From NCBI GenBank assembly GCA_008508345.1, contig QNGE01001327.1:1-64000 (forward strand): a DNA stretch of 64,000 bases, in the 5' to 3' direction. Below the pieces are notes generated by a model. It was not told where the DNA came from. It did no database searches and was given only the letters and a program-made list of their open reading frames with translations. The position numbers and the translations under genes were made by a program. Source of the stretch: Paragonimus westermani (taxonomy: Eukaryota > Platyhelminthes > Trematoda > Plagiorchiida > Troglotrematidae). Below are positions 45,165-56,414 of the stretch, piece after piece. Every line of letters starts with the position of its first letter. The stretch's first letter is position 1.

Positions 45165-46560
45165 TTGCGTGAAATGAAACAGAACGAGATGACTGACCCA
45201 ACCACTTTCCAATGCATCCGTCCCACTGGAGCAATAATCCCTAGGTTATACGGTCTGCCCAAAGTGCACGAAGCAGGTTTGCATTTGAAACTCATTTTAG
45301 ACATACGCAACACGCCTCATCATTCTTTGGTCAAATGGCTTACCGGTCTGCGCACACCCATCAGGTTGGAGCTAGTACAACACAGTCTCCGGGAAACGCT
45401 TCATTTCATTGACGCAATCCAAGACCTGAACCTGAACAAACAAAGCATGTTCTCATTCGATGTCACCGCATTATTTACGAAAGTACCTCTACAAGAGACA
45501 ATTGACTACTTGTGTAATTACATCGAGCGTAACATCAAACATGTGGAAATCCCAAAAGATAAACTTAGAGAACTGTTCGTATTGTGTACAAATAACGTTC
45601 AGATTCTGTTCAACAATGCGATCTACCGACAAAGAGATGGAGTGACAATGCGCTCTCCTCTAGTTCTCCTGTTAGCTGAAGTTTACATGAGCAAACTGGA
45701 GACTAACCGATTGAATGCATTTTACAAACACTATGTTGCTGTTATTTTTTGCGTCGCCAACGAGACTGCTAACATGAACAGAGTTATGAGTGCTTTTAAC
45801 TTCGCCCATAGCAGTACCAAATTCACCAAAGAGTCAGGTAACAATGGTCAAATAAAGTTTTCTGATGCTGGCATAGTAAGAATAGAAGATGGTTCAGTTC
45901 AACAAAATGTGTACAGAAAACATACTTGGAGTGGACAGCACATTCAGTTTGACGATTTCATTATGCTAAATCGAAAGCGAAACCTCACACGATGCCTGAT
46001 GAGTACAGCGTTGGAGATATGCAATCCTGACACTACTAACCGAACCAGCTTTTCTATGAGGAGTGTTCGTGTAGAATGGCCAGCCAACGCGTTTCATTCA
46101 GAAGGCGATGCTGACGGTAGAATTGAAACTTAAGCCACATTCTGTGAATAAGAAACCTGCGTTCATTAGTCTTCCTTGCAACAGCAATCCCATGGCTAAA
46201 TTTATCTCGAGAAAGCTCAGAAATTCAGTTGAAACAACCTACCTTGCCGTTCAACAGTACATGAGTTTCCGTTCAACACTCGTTATCATGTCACAACTGA
46301 AAAATAAACTTCCATGTTCTACAACCAGCTGTTGTGTGCACTCATTTGTCTGCTCGTGTCGTGCATCACACACTGGTCGTACTACGAAGTGATTGTCGAA
46401 TAGAGTGAAGTAAACATCATCCTGCATGGTTGAACAGTGATGTGACTGAAACGGTTTCATGTGCGACAGGTGTTCATTTGACCGAATCTAATCGTTTTTT
46501 CAGTAAGATGGGTGCTTTCTCGATTGTCCACCGAGTGCCAGTGGATTGATCAAAAATGGT
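45165..46560 (+). pseudogene. Penelope-like element: RT and degenerate endonuclease
   Basis: The frame 45165-46133 (322 codons) carries a PLE RT: 'IPRLYGLPKVHEAGLHLKLI' (25-45), 'FSFDVTALFTKVPL' with the first catalytic Asp, and 'TMRSPLVLLLAEVYM'. At 45,729-45,760 the motif that should be Y-x-D-D reads H-Y-V-A-V-I-F, so both catalytic aspartates are missing. A following frame (46108-46392) has the linker and the start of the GIY-YIG domain ('CSTTSCCVHSFVCSCRAS'), which breaks off at 46,390; traces continue to 46,560. The part upstream of 45,165 is visible only with stops. PLEs copy their RNA at chromosome ends or nicked sites. This one is dead. Confidence 0.8.
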
Positions 46561-46849
46561 GAGTTTCCGAATGTTAACCATTTTTGAGGCCGTTGGTATC
46601 CGTTCATGCTACCCTGAACCCCTGTATTCATAAATTTGTGTGGACATTTAATACCCCATGACTCACAATCAATCCAGCTCAAAATTTGGAACAGTGACTG
46701 CGTAATTGATGAGTAACACGCCACCCATAACTTCCATTGACTGTTTTTCTGATTCACCCCAGTTAACTTCTTCATATTTATTGTGATGTAATTAGCCTGA
46801 TGTTCAAACACAGAAAACGAGTCTTGTTCACTACTTTGTCATTCTGATT

Positions 46850-47257
46850 GTGGTGGATTGTCAGGCCGGAGGGGCGAGTTTTCGAGCGCTCGGCCGAATA
46901 CCTCAACGCGGTGGGACGTACGTTCAAAAGCCTGCCGCGATCGAATCAAGAACAACGTGCGCGACCGGATGGGTCATCGCTCGACTGGATCGGACCAACT
47001 GGCGAGGCAGGGCAGGCAAAATAAGACAGACAGACAGATCGGAGGCGTGGTTTTTCCAACATTTAGAGGAACATCTCGACACGATGTTGGAATACGGTCA
47101 AGGCCAACATTGGGTGGACGGCGGACAGCACGAGCAGCCGGACGAGCCATCGCGCAACGAAATCGGACAAACAGGCGAGGAATGGCAGGCAGAAAACCCC
47201 CAGATAGAAGGCGCCGATCACACACGTAAACCGGTCAGAAGTGCACACGACGTGTGA
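46850..47257 (+). other. GC-rich open frame of unknown nature with internal duplication
   Basis: An open frame of 135 codons (Arg/Gly/Gln/Asp-rich, hydrophilic), with a second plus frame and a minus frame also open, as expected from GC richness. Two segments, around 46,940-47,040 and 47,115-47,215, align with each other at an offset of about 173 bp. An AATAAA follows at 47,340. I do not recognise the product. It may be a terminal exon, a gag-like piece or a GC-rich repeat. Confidence 0.3.
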
Positions 47258-48719
47258 ACGGAAACCGGGGGCTGTTGCGGGTTGGAATTATGACTCATGA
47301 ACGGTAGATCACGCGTTGCATGTGATGGGCGATTTGGACAATAAAGGTTGTGCTTCATTGGACGCCTTCTCGCTACATGATGACTTCAGTGGGTATTTTT
47401 GAACAAATTAGGCTACCCTTCTCACCACATAACATAGAATAAAAGTGGCACTGCTCATACACTAATCACTGTAAGTTTCTTCCTCAGATTTCGGTAGTTG
47501 CATATATACAGCACTACCTTACTTCCGTTTATCCTTGAAAAATGTCAGCTAACTATCAAATTTAGTGGAAGCTCCATGACAAAAACCTTTCGGGGAATAC
47601 AAACGAAACGTCTGTTTCCAGTGTGTTGCGCAAGGATTGGTTATCCGGTGACCTACACACGTAGGCTGTAGTGGGTACCAAACGCTGGCCAATCAAAAAG
47701 TGACAACAGCAGTCACCCATACAGATTCTAGTGCCAGGAGAGCACTCCAGTCACATTGTCTGAGAGAAGGGTTTCAAGCGTGACATATCACACAAACTGG
47801 AATTAGAATTTACCGAATACACCGCTTGACATAATGAAGCTAAGCTAGTCTGTCTCAGGATTTCCTAAAATTGTCAATCCTAATTAGGTATTTCAATTCG
47901 TGCGTACACTAAATAAACGATTCTTATGTATATGCAATATGTCAGATATTAAATCACTACGAATGAATGGGAGACAACGTACATTACATAAGCTTTGCAG
48001 CAATTCTCAAAATACTAAAACAACGCACCGGAATGCGAGAATAAATAAGAGGCTTTAGTATTCAGCCTTCGTGCAAGCTGTGAGTGTGTATGACATCACT
48101 GCTGTGCAAAACAAATGCATGAAAACAAACGGGATGGCGCACAGCAAGCGGACGGCAGGTAAAATTACATATGATCCTGTACGCAATATGAACTGGTAAA
48201 TTGGAAATAATTTTGCGGAAAGTATAACGGCATACCGGAGTTGTCTTCGGGTCACTACACTGCACCCATCAGTCGGGTAAGAGGAATAGACAATCTGTGG
48301 CTAGCCACCCCTGACCTGCTTTGATTCATGTCGTACCATCTGGTTTGTCAGCAACTTGCAGTTGGCACTGCAATTTTCAAGCGCCGCAGATAGAATAACA
48401 CTAACATCAGTGTCTTCTTCTACGGTGTCAAAACGGATTAGAAATGCGTTCGTGTTCGGAGACCTTGAGGGTAAGGAACACACGGATTGCAACGACGGTA
48501 TTCGAGTTTCTAAGTTTGACAAACCCCGAAAACAGGCGAGTGAAGAGACATTCACGACAAAAGGAGATAAGTGTGAGCATAGTGATAGATGGGAAACTCA
48601 CTGGACAGAACGTGGAAAACAAGAAGATGGGACGGGTGCCTTTCCGGCATTTTCAAGGGGGACTGCGACTTTTTGAGTTTTATAAACTTTCTGTTTGTTT
48701 ATTATTCCTGACATGAAAA
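47258..48719. other. Unrecognised sequence
   Basis: No domain recognised. Plus-strand frames at 48.36-48.72 overlap each other without consistent coding signs. Confidence 0.35.
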
Positions 48720-49090
48720 CAAAGTGGGATGTACCAAAATACTGACCCCTCTCCCAGACGTTTAGGTCAATGCATCCTACAGGCCGAACATGTTGTAATA
48801 GATGATCACATTGATGGCGTAGCAATAACACCTACTGGTCGCGTTGCACTCGGGCGAGGTTCTTGGCTAGCCACGGGATGTGGAATGGTGCCAGAGGAAT
48901 TCATAATCACTTTGAAATATACAGGTTTGAACTGATCTTGGCTTACTATGTCCCAAATACCCTGACATTTGACTAGGCGGAAGGGGGCCCTTCTGCTGGA
49001 ATGCATTGAAAGGACGTTTGTAAGGTCGTACAGGTGGGCGTCCTGGGCCAGCCACGAGAAAAGCACGTAGGTGCAGTCTTGGATTCATTT
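48720..49090 (-). pseudogene. CsRn1-like integrase C-terminus (fragment)
   Basis: 'CQGIWDIVSQDQFKPVYF' corresponds to the V-S-I-D-R-L-K-P-A-Y-F end of the integrase of element B (compare 24.8 kb). The frame is shifted at least twice. Same orientation as the RNase H piece at 49.54-50.0 kb, so both are probably from one old copy. Confidence 0.55.
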
Positions 49091-49534
49091 ATGAATGAAC
49101 AGCTCACGACATAGTTCTCGTAAATTCTTTATTCACAGGTGGCGTATTCGCGATGCGGACGGTTCGGCGTGGGAAGCACCATATCTACGTTTACCCGCGA
49201 CGAGTGGTAAATGATTCCCAGGAGAGCAGACAGACTGTTTGTAAAGCAACAAGGCGCTGGGAGCGTGGAGTTCAGCTTTAGGACGTCACCAGAACCACGA
49301 AGAACCACTGACAGGGCTACGGCGACCAGGTACAGAGAGCATTCAACACACTGGGCCAAAGTACCTGACTGTAACGGAATTAATCGTGACCAGGATGTTG
49401 GGTTGAGTAATATTTTGTATTATGTCAAATTGGCTAACTGGAAAAGGCAACGGTACTATCGGAAGCAGGCGGCAATCGGAAGAATCTAGAAAGTCACTTG
49501 GGATGAAGTCAGCAATGATGGTGGTTGATGGTAT
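49091..49534. other. Insert between two CsRn1-like fragments
   Basis: The minus strand ends in GTGAATAAAGAATT (about 49,125), a poly(A) signal. The rest is unrecognised. It may be an LTR or another element inserted into the CsRn1-like copy. Confidence 0.3.
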
Positions 49535-50000
49535 GTGCGGAAATCATTTTCTGTACCTTGTGCGTAGGCCAAGGCTGCTTTGTTGATGGCATCGTAGTCA
49601 ACACATATCGACTTCTGTGAGACGAAATCAAGATCAGGCATTTTGGGGGACGAGCCCCGGTTGTAACGACCGCGGGAGACTCATACCAACAGTTCGTAAT
49701 TGGTGAAAATCACAAACTGGCGAAGTTAGAGGGCGCACTGTAAACGGTGAACTGCCGAACAGATACCTAATAACTCCCAGCCCAACGTACTGTATTTGGT
49801 TGTCACGAGTAATAAGCGATTGAAGGAAAACGATATCCGTTCGTAGAGCCCATAGACAAAATGTTGGAGTACAGAACCAACAGTTACTCGGATGCGTCTA
49901 CGACTGTGATGAGAGTGAAGTTGTCACCGTGGTGGTGCAATGTCGCGTAGCTGAAAAGGGTGGTGGTTTGGTACGTAGCCCAGGTTGAGGGTCTGGATAT
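49535..50000 (-). pseudogene. CsRn1-like RNase H fragment
   Basis: In minus sense: 'ITVVDASE' (first Asp motif), then a region aligned with 26,090-26,340 of element B, 'STLGWELL', and 'FVIFTN' in place of F-T-D. Also matches 25,865-25,900 near 49,540. Many stops. Confidence 0.6.
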
Positions 50001-50001
50001 A

Positions 50002-50012
50002 GGGGGGGGGGG
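50002..50012. repeat. Run of 11 G
   Basis: An uninterrupted G homopolymer, prone to sequencing error. Confidence 0.9.
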
Positions 50013-50499
50013 TGTTTGCCGAGGTTGGCTTTCAGGTTGCAAACGTTCCATCACCAAACTTGGTGACACCAGTGCGTAAAAACTCCAGCGTATAAGTTTG
50101 AGGGTGGGGTTTGGTGAAGGACACAGATGCCGGCGTTTGCATAGTGGAGTAGGTTGACCTCCTGATATGAATTCTGGCTGGTCACCTTCTGCTGTATTGG
50201 TCTTTGACCTAAGTTACCACTGGCTATTTTTGTTGCATTTGCACTCCGAACTGAGGCGCGATTAGTTATTTCCCACACCTCCCGAAACTTTGATCAAGAG
50301 TCCCACTGGATGCCTTCTGTTGCTGTTGAACTTTCACCCCGAATATGAGTGAATGGTTCTTGTCTTTTGACTGGGTGTGTCTCATCTTCGTTCTTCGAAT
50401 ACGATCCGACTGATCATCCCTTGTCCCGTTTTGACCATTGGTCCGATTTGTCCAAGTTGAACCATTCAGGTTTACTGGTATTTGAGTTTGACTGTGGTT

Positions 50500-51755
50500 A
50501 CTTCTCCTCAAGTCCCCGTTTCGCACTGACTCAGATATTGTCCAATACGTTTACTGACCAGGTTGGTGAGTACTAAGCCTTGAAAAATTAATTGTCCGGC
50601 GTTTGCTTTAGCAAGGAATTCCGCGATACTCGAGTTGAACGTCTGTCTATGTCCTCGTGGACAAATATCAGAGAAAATCGGTCGTGTTTCTTCACGGCCA
50701 GTCCGCGCACATGATTTCCTGCTGATATTCCCCATCTTGTTTTGCCGCCGTAGTGTCGTCCGCAGTCATTATATGGGATTTTTATGCAACGTTTCTTGGG
50801 TCGACAGGTTTGAGTGGTTCCTTTGGTTTCGGTAACACTATACACAATGTTGCTGTTGGCTAGTTCACTAGCGTGGTGCCGTTTGATCACAGAGGTCTTG
50901 CGGCCATTTCTGATACGGTTTTGGCGTATGACACTGCAATTCGTTTCGTTGACGGCTTCGAAGAGCTTGAATCATTTTCTTTCTGCAACAAACTTCGCCT
51001 GACGAACTTTCCTGGGTATCTGTTGCGAAGAAATATTTGATACAAGTGCTCTTCTTTCTTCGGAACCCTACAATACTACAGCTGTAGTGAGGACAGACGG
51101 TCGTACCATACTACTTACACCACTATTCAGTAGCAGTATGGATCGAAACGATCGCGGGATTAATATAGGAGAGATACGGGAAGGATCATTAGTGGGCAGC
51201 ATCACGTACAATGGCTTTTGCCACATGATGGAACTAAAACATGGTGTCCAAAGCGACTGGAGCATCCTCAGACGAGCGTGGTGTGCAAATGAGTGATTCT
51301 GTCCGTAGTCCCGTTGAAACACATAAGTCGTGTGTTGGTTTCCCCAAATAAACTTCTGTGCCACCCGCCTTCTGAGTTCACAACACAGTGTTTCAACTCT
51401 TTTAAACAGTGTTCGAATGCAGTTCCTTCTATGGCAGACAGGGTGAGGGCTGTGAAAACTGAGGAGTTGGTGCGTGTATGTTTCTTTTCGGTAAATTGAG
51501 GTCTGCAAAGTTTCATCAGGTTTGGGGCTGATTCGTACACCAAAGAATGGTAGGCGATTGTCGCTTTCAATCTCCACAATAAAAATGATATCGTTGAAAA
51601 CACTGCTGAGCAGTCTGTGCGTCATTGAGTACTTGAGACTTAAGAGTGTATCGCCAGCGTATCGTACCTACAGATTCGATTTAACCCTTGGCACGGCGAC
51701 ATTTTCTAACCTCCGCACGACCGTCTTGGCGACGAATCCGGATATGGGCTAGCTC
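50500..51755 (-). pseudogene. Penelope-like element, minus strand
   Basis: From right to left: at 51,647-51,664 R-Y-A-G-D-T, where the RT motif should be Y-V-D-D-T, so the first Asp is replaced by Gly; then 51625-51068 'ESDNRLPFFGVRI' and 'SIYRKETYTHQLL' (thumb/connector); then 50890-50588 a GIY-YIG endonuclease: 'IPYNDCGRHYGGKTRWGI', H-V-x-x-L-A-V-K-K-H, 'SLIFVHE'. The RT is 5'-truncated at about 51,755. The group differs from the PLEs at 37-46 kb (closer to those with C-x2-C before the Tyr). The loss of Asp and several frameshifts make it inactive. Confidence 0.75.
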
Positions 51756-51789
51756 ACCGGACTTCCTTTGAGTTCTTCACAGAGTTACC

Positions 51790-51935
51790 CATTAAATGAG
51801 ACCCAACTGTGAAAAGTCAGGGCTTCGGCTGGATTCAAACCAGCGACAGACACAGCATGCCTCAACGCGGCAAGCTCTCTACCAGCTGAGCTACGAAGCC
51901 ACACCAGGAGCTCGGAAATTTCACTAGTAATACAA
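51790..51935 (-). repeat. tRNA-derived SINE copy 1
   Basis: The minus-sense segment 51,900-51,821 folds as a tRNA shape: 7-bp acceptor pairing (GGCTTCG with CGAAGCC), A box TAGCTCAGCTGG, B box GGTTTGAATCC, 5-bp T stem. The anticodon arm pairs poorly and position 33 is not U. The upstream 35 bp (GAAATTTCCGAGCTCCTGG...) is shared with the other copies, so the tRNA part lies inside a longer repeat. Confidence 0.7.
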
Positions 51936-52072
51936 TTTTTATGCTCAGCAGTGGCGTTGGTGGACTCCAGCGTGAACTGTTTGAGAAATCCTGCCGGGGC
52001 AGTCGATCCCCTGAATCACTTGGTGGATTCCATATGAGACAGTGGGACGGGTGGGTAACAGAGTCCAAATGT

Positions 52073-52140
52073 GAAATTTCCGAGCTCCTGGTGTGGCTTC
52101 GTAGCTCAGCTGGTAGAGCGCTTGCCGCGTTGAGGCATGC
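52073..52140 (+). repeat. tRNA-derived SINE copy 2, cut at N
   Basis: Same sequence as copy 1 in opposite orientation (69 bp, one difference in the D stem), ending at the N at 52,141 in the middle of the anticodon arm. Copies 1 and 2 form an inverted pair 142 bp apart. Confidence 0.7.
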
Positions 52141-52141
52141 N

Positions 52142-53155
52142 GCGGTATCGATATGGGTATGCCTGGCATGATTCCAATGTTCAGCGTGATATCCGCCGCT
52201 GTCTGATGGAGGCGTCTGGAGAAGACCCTTTGGTCGAAGCGAACAATATTGCCTAATAATTTCTTCATACCGTGAGCGAAATCGCAGTAATAGCTTTGAC
52301 GGACGAGTCTACAGATATTCTCAGGGTTGAGTTATCGCCAAAGTATTATTATTGCAGCATTACTGAACAACCAGTGCATCTTTGACACGGCCTCACAAGT
52401 CGATAATCGCAACTGAAAAATCAACGTTGTCGCCGGTACAGCCAGAGCATGTTCGTCAACGGATGCAACAGTTGTGCGCAATGAGGGATAAATAGACGGT
52501 AGTAGTTGACGATATCGTTAAACGACGGACAGTAGTGAGCATTGTGAGAAGTCACAAATCCCCAGCGTCCAATTGGTCAGCGATGGAATGTCATGTTGAT
52601 AGACGTGATGCCTCAAGAACCCGGCTGCCAGTTGGCAAAAATTACACCTGTCCAGACCATCCGTGACGCATAACGTTGTAAAACGTTCGAAGGACTATCG
52701 CGTATGGTTTAGGGACTCCCTGGAGGCCATTGCCAAAGGGGGATCGTCGATGTGGGGTAAGACAGATTCCGAGCCCTTTGTGACGTCGTGTACAAATCGA
52801 TGAAACGTTGGAGCGGCGTTTGTAAGACCAAACGGTATGTGTAGAATTTCGAACAGGCCGAATGGAGTAGTCGCCAGTGTCTTAACGACATTCTCGGCGG
52901 CAACCGCGGCCTGGTGGCAAGTGTGAATGGATTAAATTGGACGAACCCAATAATACGAAGTCAACCAATGATTTACGGATTTACCGTTGTCGATAACTCG
53001 AGTGAACTGGTATGTAAACGTACGGATCAATCCGGATGGCACGGTAGCGTAGCATCCGATTTTGCTCTAGCAAGCATCGAACTAAAACAAGTTGCTCAAG
53101 TGTGTCACGCTTTGAGGTAAACAAGCTACAAGTGGATCCGAGCCAATCAGTAGAA
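52142..53155 (-). repeat. Left arm of a 1-kb inverted repeat with Gypsy RT fragment
   Basis: Reverse complement of 60,337-61,350, almost without differences (one amino-acid change in the shared 68-codon frame). In minus sense it contains a CsRn1-like RT piece (about 52,920-52,430). It begins directly after the N at 52,141. Confidence 0.8.
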
Positions 53156-53359
53156 AATCATCAACTTTGAATACCATAAGTTTTTTTCGCATGAATTAGC
53201 CGGGTTAGAGTTTGTTAATACGTATTTGTGTGTTTTTGATTCGATTGTCGGTCACAAGCCATGCCATGTTATTTATCTGTCATTATGAGTGCCGTTCATT
53301 CTGTGTTGTCATTCGAAAGGATTCTGTTGGCCATACGTCTTAACTGTGAAGCGAAAATA

Positions 53360-54810
53360 GATCGATCAGTTCTGATTAATGTGAGAGAAACAAGCTAACT
53401 GTGTCAGTCGGACTGTCGTAACTTTTAAAAAGTTAGCCGATATCCGTTTTCGATCTCGACCCCCAACCCTTGAATACGGTTTATCGAAGAGGATATTAAC
53501 ATTAGACGAAGAAAAGAGTCAACCCAATTCGTCACAAATGCAGACTTACCTTCGGCTTTTTGTAAACTAGACTTAGGCAAGCAGTCCGGTTAGACAATCA
53601 CATTTGGGTCCTTTATTTGGATGTTTCTGTTGCCTGCGTTTGCCTTCTGTCTGAAAATGTCTAAAGATGTCTATCAAAAACCCATGAATCCGGACGCTTG
53701 ACAAGCAGAAAGGAGTCACGTGTGTTGCGGATGACGTGTTAACACGTAGGAAATTGTGCAGGACGATGACCGAAATTTAGAGGCATTTCTAATATGCTTA
53801 AACAATCCAGGGATTCACCTGTCACGAGACAAGGCGGAGTTCGCATAAAAAGTGGTCGTCTTTCCCAGACACTTGGTAACGTAAAGCGGACTCAAACTAG
53901 AAACCGATAGAACAAAGGCTAACACCACGATGCCACCTATTGAGGTGAAGGCAGTACCACGATTGCGTGGTATGGTGAGCTAGTTGAATGAATTCTTTCC
54001 AAAGCTATCCGACATTATGCACCCCATCCGCATGTTGACTCACAAGGGACTACCATCGAAACGGGAGGAAGAACAACAGACAGTGTTCAGTAGTATGAAA
54101 TTAGTCGTCACCCGGGATACCGTGCTGAATCACAATAATCCGGCACAACCATCAGCTCTTCAGTTATAAAACAATGAAACTAGCTTGGGTGGCGGTGTTA
54201 CTACAAAATGGTAGACTATAGAAGCGGATGCTTTTCGCCCAACGCGTGGAAACGTGCGCAAATTGAGAAGAGAGTTCCAACAGTGACATTCTCCGTAGGA
54301 CAGTCCGGTATTTTGATCGGGAAACAGTAGTTCACACCAATCGTAAACCGTTAATTTCAAAAGAGGAAAACCTCATTCTCTCCCCTAGAAAGACTACAGG
54401 CAATATTAATCAGAATGCGAAAAAGATGAGGTCGATTTGACCTATTAACCGAGGACTCAGATACACATAGTTCACGTGCTTCCCATAATTTATTGAGAAT
54501 GTTTTTCCATCGAAGACACTCATTTTGACACCATTGTGACTACGGGTTACACTATGACGTAAACTGCTCTGATCATAGACCTAAAAGGAGCAACGACGCA
54601 AGAAACCCCGTTACAACGACAGACTGAGGTGACAAGAAAGAACTGGCCGTGCGATAAGAAGAAGTTACTCAACGTACTGGTGCAATTCTTTGGTGGCCGT
54701 GATTAATCTGTTCACAAGAACGGTTTGATATTCAAGTGACAAAGAATTGCAATTCAGAGAACTATTCAGCTAAAGATGTTGCAGCATTGTAGATTCTGCC
54801 ACTCTTTTAC
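53360..54810 (+). pseudogene. Older Mag-like Gypsy element G, left part (RT to pre-integrase)
   Basis: Read across frames: 'FGSFIWMFLLPAFAFCLKMSKDVYQ' (53,600-53,680), V-A-D-D-V (53,735), 'RLRGMVS' and 'LNEFFPKLSDIMHPIRML' (53,970-54,040), RNase H 'WVAVLLQNG', 'AQIEK', 'SPLERLQAILIRMRK' (54,190-54,430), then 'DKKKLLNVLVQFF' (54,655-54,690). All are close in pattern to element D but with stops every 30-60 codons, so it is older. It ends at about 54,810. 54,820-55,049 is unplaced. Confidence 0.7.
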
Positions 54811-55049
54811 TGCCTGGTTACACAGTATTTTTCGTGTCAATTATTTCAGCTGTGCATACAAACCACTTGTCTAAAATGTGAACAATGCAAACTTTATCCT
54901 CACACACACTGTCCGCTTTCACGTAGTAGTTGTCACCGTGGTCTAACCGTGGCAACATCCTTTCCAGCACTGAGGGGATCGAATATGCTGAAATTTTTCT
55001 ATCATTCGTGAGGAACCCTCTTCCAAAATGTAGCGGACTCAGTGTGGTA

Positions 55050-55054
55050 GAACC
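55050..55054 (+). other. Target-site duplication of element D, left
   Basis: GAACC, identical to 59,127-59,131. Five bases is the usual length for Ty3/Gypsy insertion. Confidence 0.75.
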
Positions 55055-55211
55055 TGAGATGGAGTGCAGCCAATCGTGTACGCCATATCTGTATTGGCCA
55101 ATCAGATTGTTCGACATTGACCTACATCTATAGTATCCATAACAGACTACATGAGACGGTGTGTGTGGTGTAGTGAATACGCATCTTGCTCTGAACCTGA
55201 CTTGTTCTACA
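55055..55211 (+). repeat. 5' LTR of element D (157 bp)
   Basis: TGAGATGGAG to TTCTACA. Differs from the 3' LTR at about 22 of 157 positions, mostly transitions, so the insertion is not recent. Confidence 0.85.
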
Positions 55212-55229
55212 TGGTGACGGAGATGAAGA
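55212..55229 (+). promoter_or_regulatory. Primer-binding site of element D
   Basis: TGGTGACGGAGATGAAGA directly after the LTR's terminal CA. TGG at this place pairs with the CCA end of a tRNA. The tRNA was not identified. Confidence 0.6.
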
Positions 55230-55975
55230 ACCCAGACTGGACGGGTGTGAGCCCAATGACGGGATGGAATATCCGACCACCGCCCCAGCTGAACATGAAT
55301 GAGGATGAAGGACTTCCAGAAAGATGGAAAATGTGGAAGTTGCAATTTCAAGATTTCCACAAGCTAGCTCGACTGTTGTCAGCCGAAAAAGAGTTTCAAA
55401 TGGCGATGTTTCGACATGCCATCGGAGAACGGGCCGTCCGCTGCATTGACACATTTCCGTATGAGGCAAACGAAGACCCAGAAGACTGGGAAAACGTGAT
55501 GAAGAAATTAGAATGTTATTGTTTGGGATTCACTTGTGAAAGATATAGATTTAATTGCCGCGTCCAAGAACCTGGGGAATCCGTAGATCAATTTGTTCAA
55601 GCTCTGAGATCCATGGTCACAGCCTGCGGTTTCTGTGACTGCATGCATGACAAACTGATCAAAGATAGGTTAATTATCGGAAAGAAAAGCGACAATTTGA
55701 CCAAGAGAATGTTGAGGGATCCTCAGTTGACGCTCAAACAATGCACTAATATGTGTCGAAGTGAACAGGCAGCCGACAGAAAGGCTGACACCCTCAAGAT
55801 TCACTCGACAGAGGATGTCTATCGCGTGATGGCCAAAGAACCAAGAAACTCTCTATCAGACTGCACATTCTGCGGAAGAACCCATGGTTTCAAGAGAGAA
55901 CCATGTCCAGCATGACGAAAAATTTGCACAAAGTGCGGTAAGCTGAATCATTTCTCTGTTTGCTGCAAGAGTGGT
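55223..55975 (+). pseudogene. Gag of element D
   Basis: Starts at ATG 55,223 (an earlier ATG at 55,211 overlaps the LTR end). Capsid helices run through 'RWKMWKLQFQDFHKLARLL', 'EDWENVMKKLECYCLG' and 'CRVQEPGESVDQFVQALRSM'. Two zinc knuckles close it: C-T-F-C-G-R-T-H-x6-C, and C-T-K-C-G-K-L-N-H-x4-C after a TGA at 55,913 that replaces a codon between them. Mag-clade gag typically has this pair. The gene is otherwise open for 230 codons. Confidence 0.85.
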
Positions 55976-55981
55976 CCAGGT

Positions 55982-56395
55982 GTGGCAAAGGCAACCCAGC
56001 CTAGAAGGTACTCAGTGTGTGCGGTTGGAATGAACGAATCCCACCAGGGTATACGATCTGCCGAAATTGAACTGAATGGGATAACAATAAACTTCCAAGT
56101 GGACTCAGGTGCAGGTGTCAGATTCGTCCCTCGGTCCTGCGTCCCAAACGAACCACTGACGAATACGAACCTCGTGCTTCGAATGTGGAATGGAACAAAG
56201 GTGACGCCTACAGGGAAGTTTACAGCAATCTTACACAACCCTAATAATGATAAACGTATCGAACAAGTTTTGTTTGTGGTCAAAGAAAATTTCCCACCCC
56301 TCCTTGGAATTGAAGCAATCGAAGCGTTGGAATTGGTAACATGTAACTGGGTACATAACGTAGTCTCGCCATTGACCAACATGTGTCTAAAATAG
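55982..56395 (+). pseudogene. Protease of element D
   Basis: Q-V-D-S-G-A-G-V-R-F-V-P (residues 35-46) is the active site in its D-S-G form. 'LLGIEAIEAL' is the end of the fold. A TAG at 56,393 separates it from the RT in place of a read-through frame. Confidence 0.85.
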
Positions 56396-56414
56396 TCGTG
56401 TTTTTGATGGTACT

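Noticed and set aside
51821..51900. Functional tRNA gene
   Set aside because: Acceptor and T stems pair, but the anticodon arm does not and U33 is missing; diverged copies nearby show it is a tRNA-derived repeat.
54818..55360. 180-residue minus-strand frame across the 5' LTR of element D
   Set aside because: It runs antisense through the LTR and gag start of a well-defined plus-strand element.
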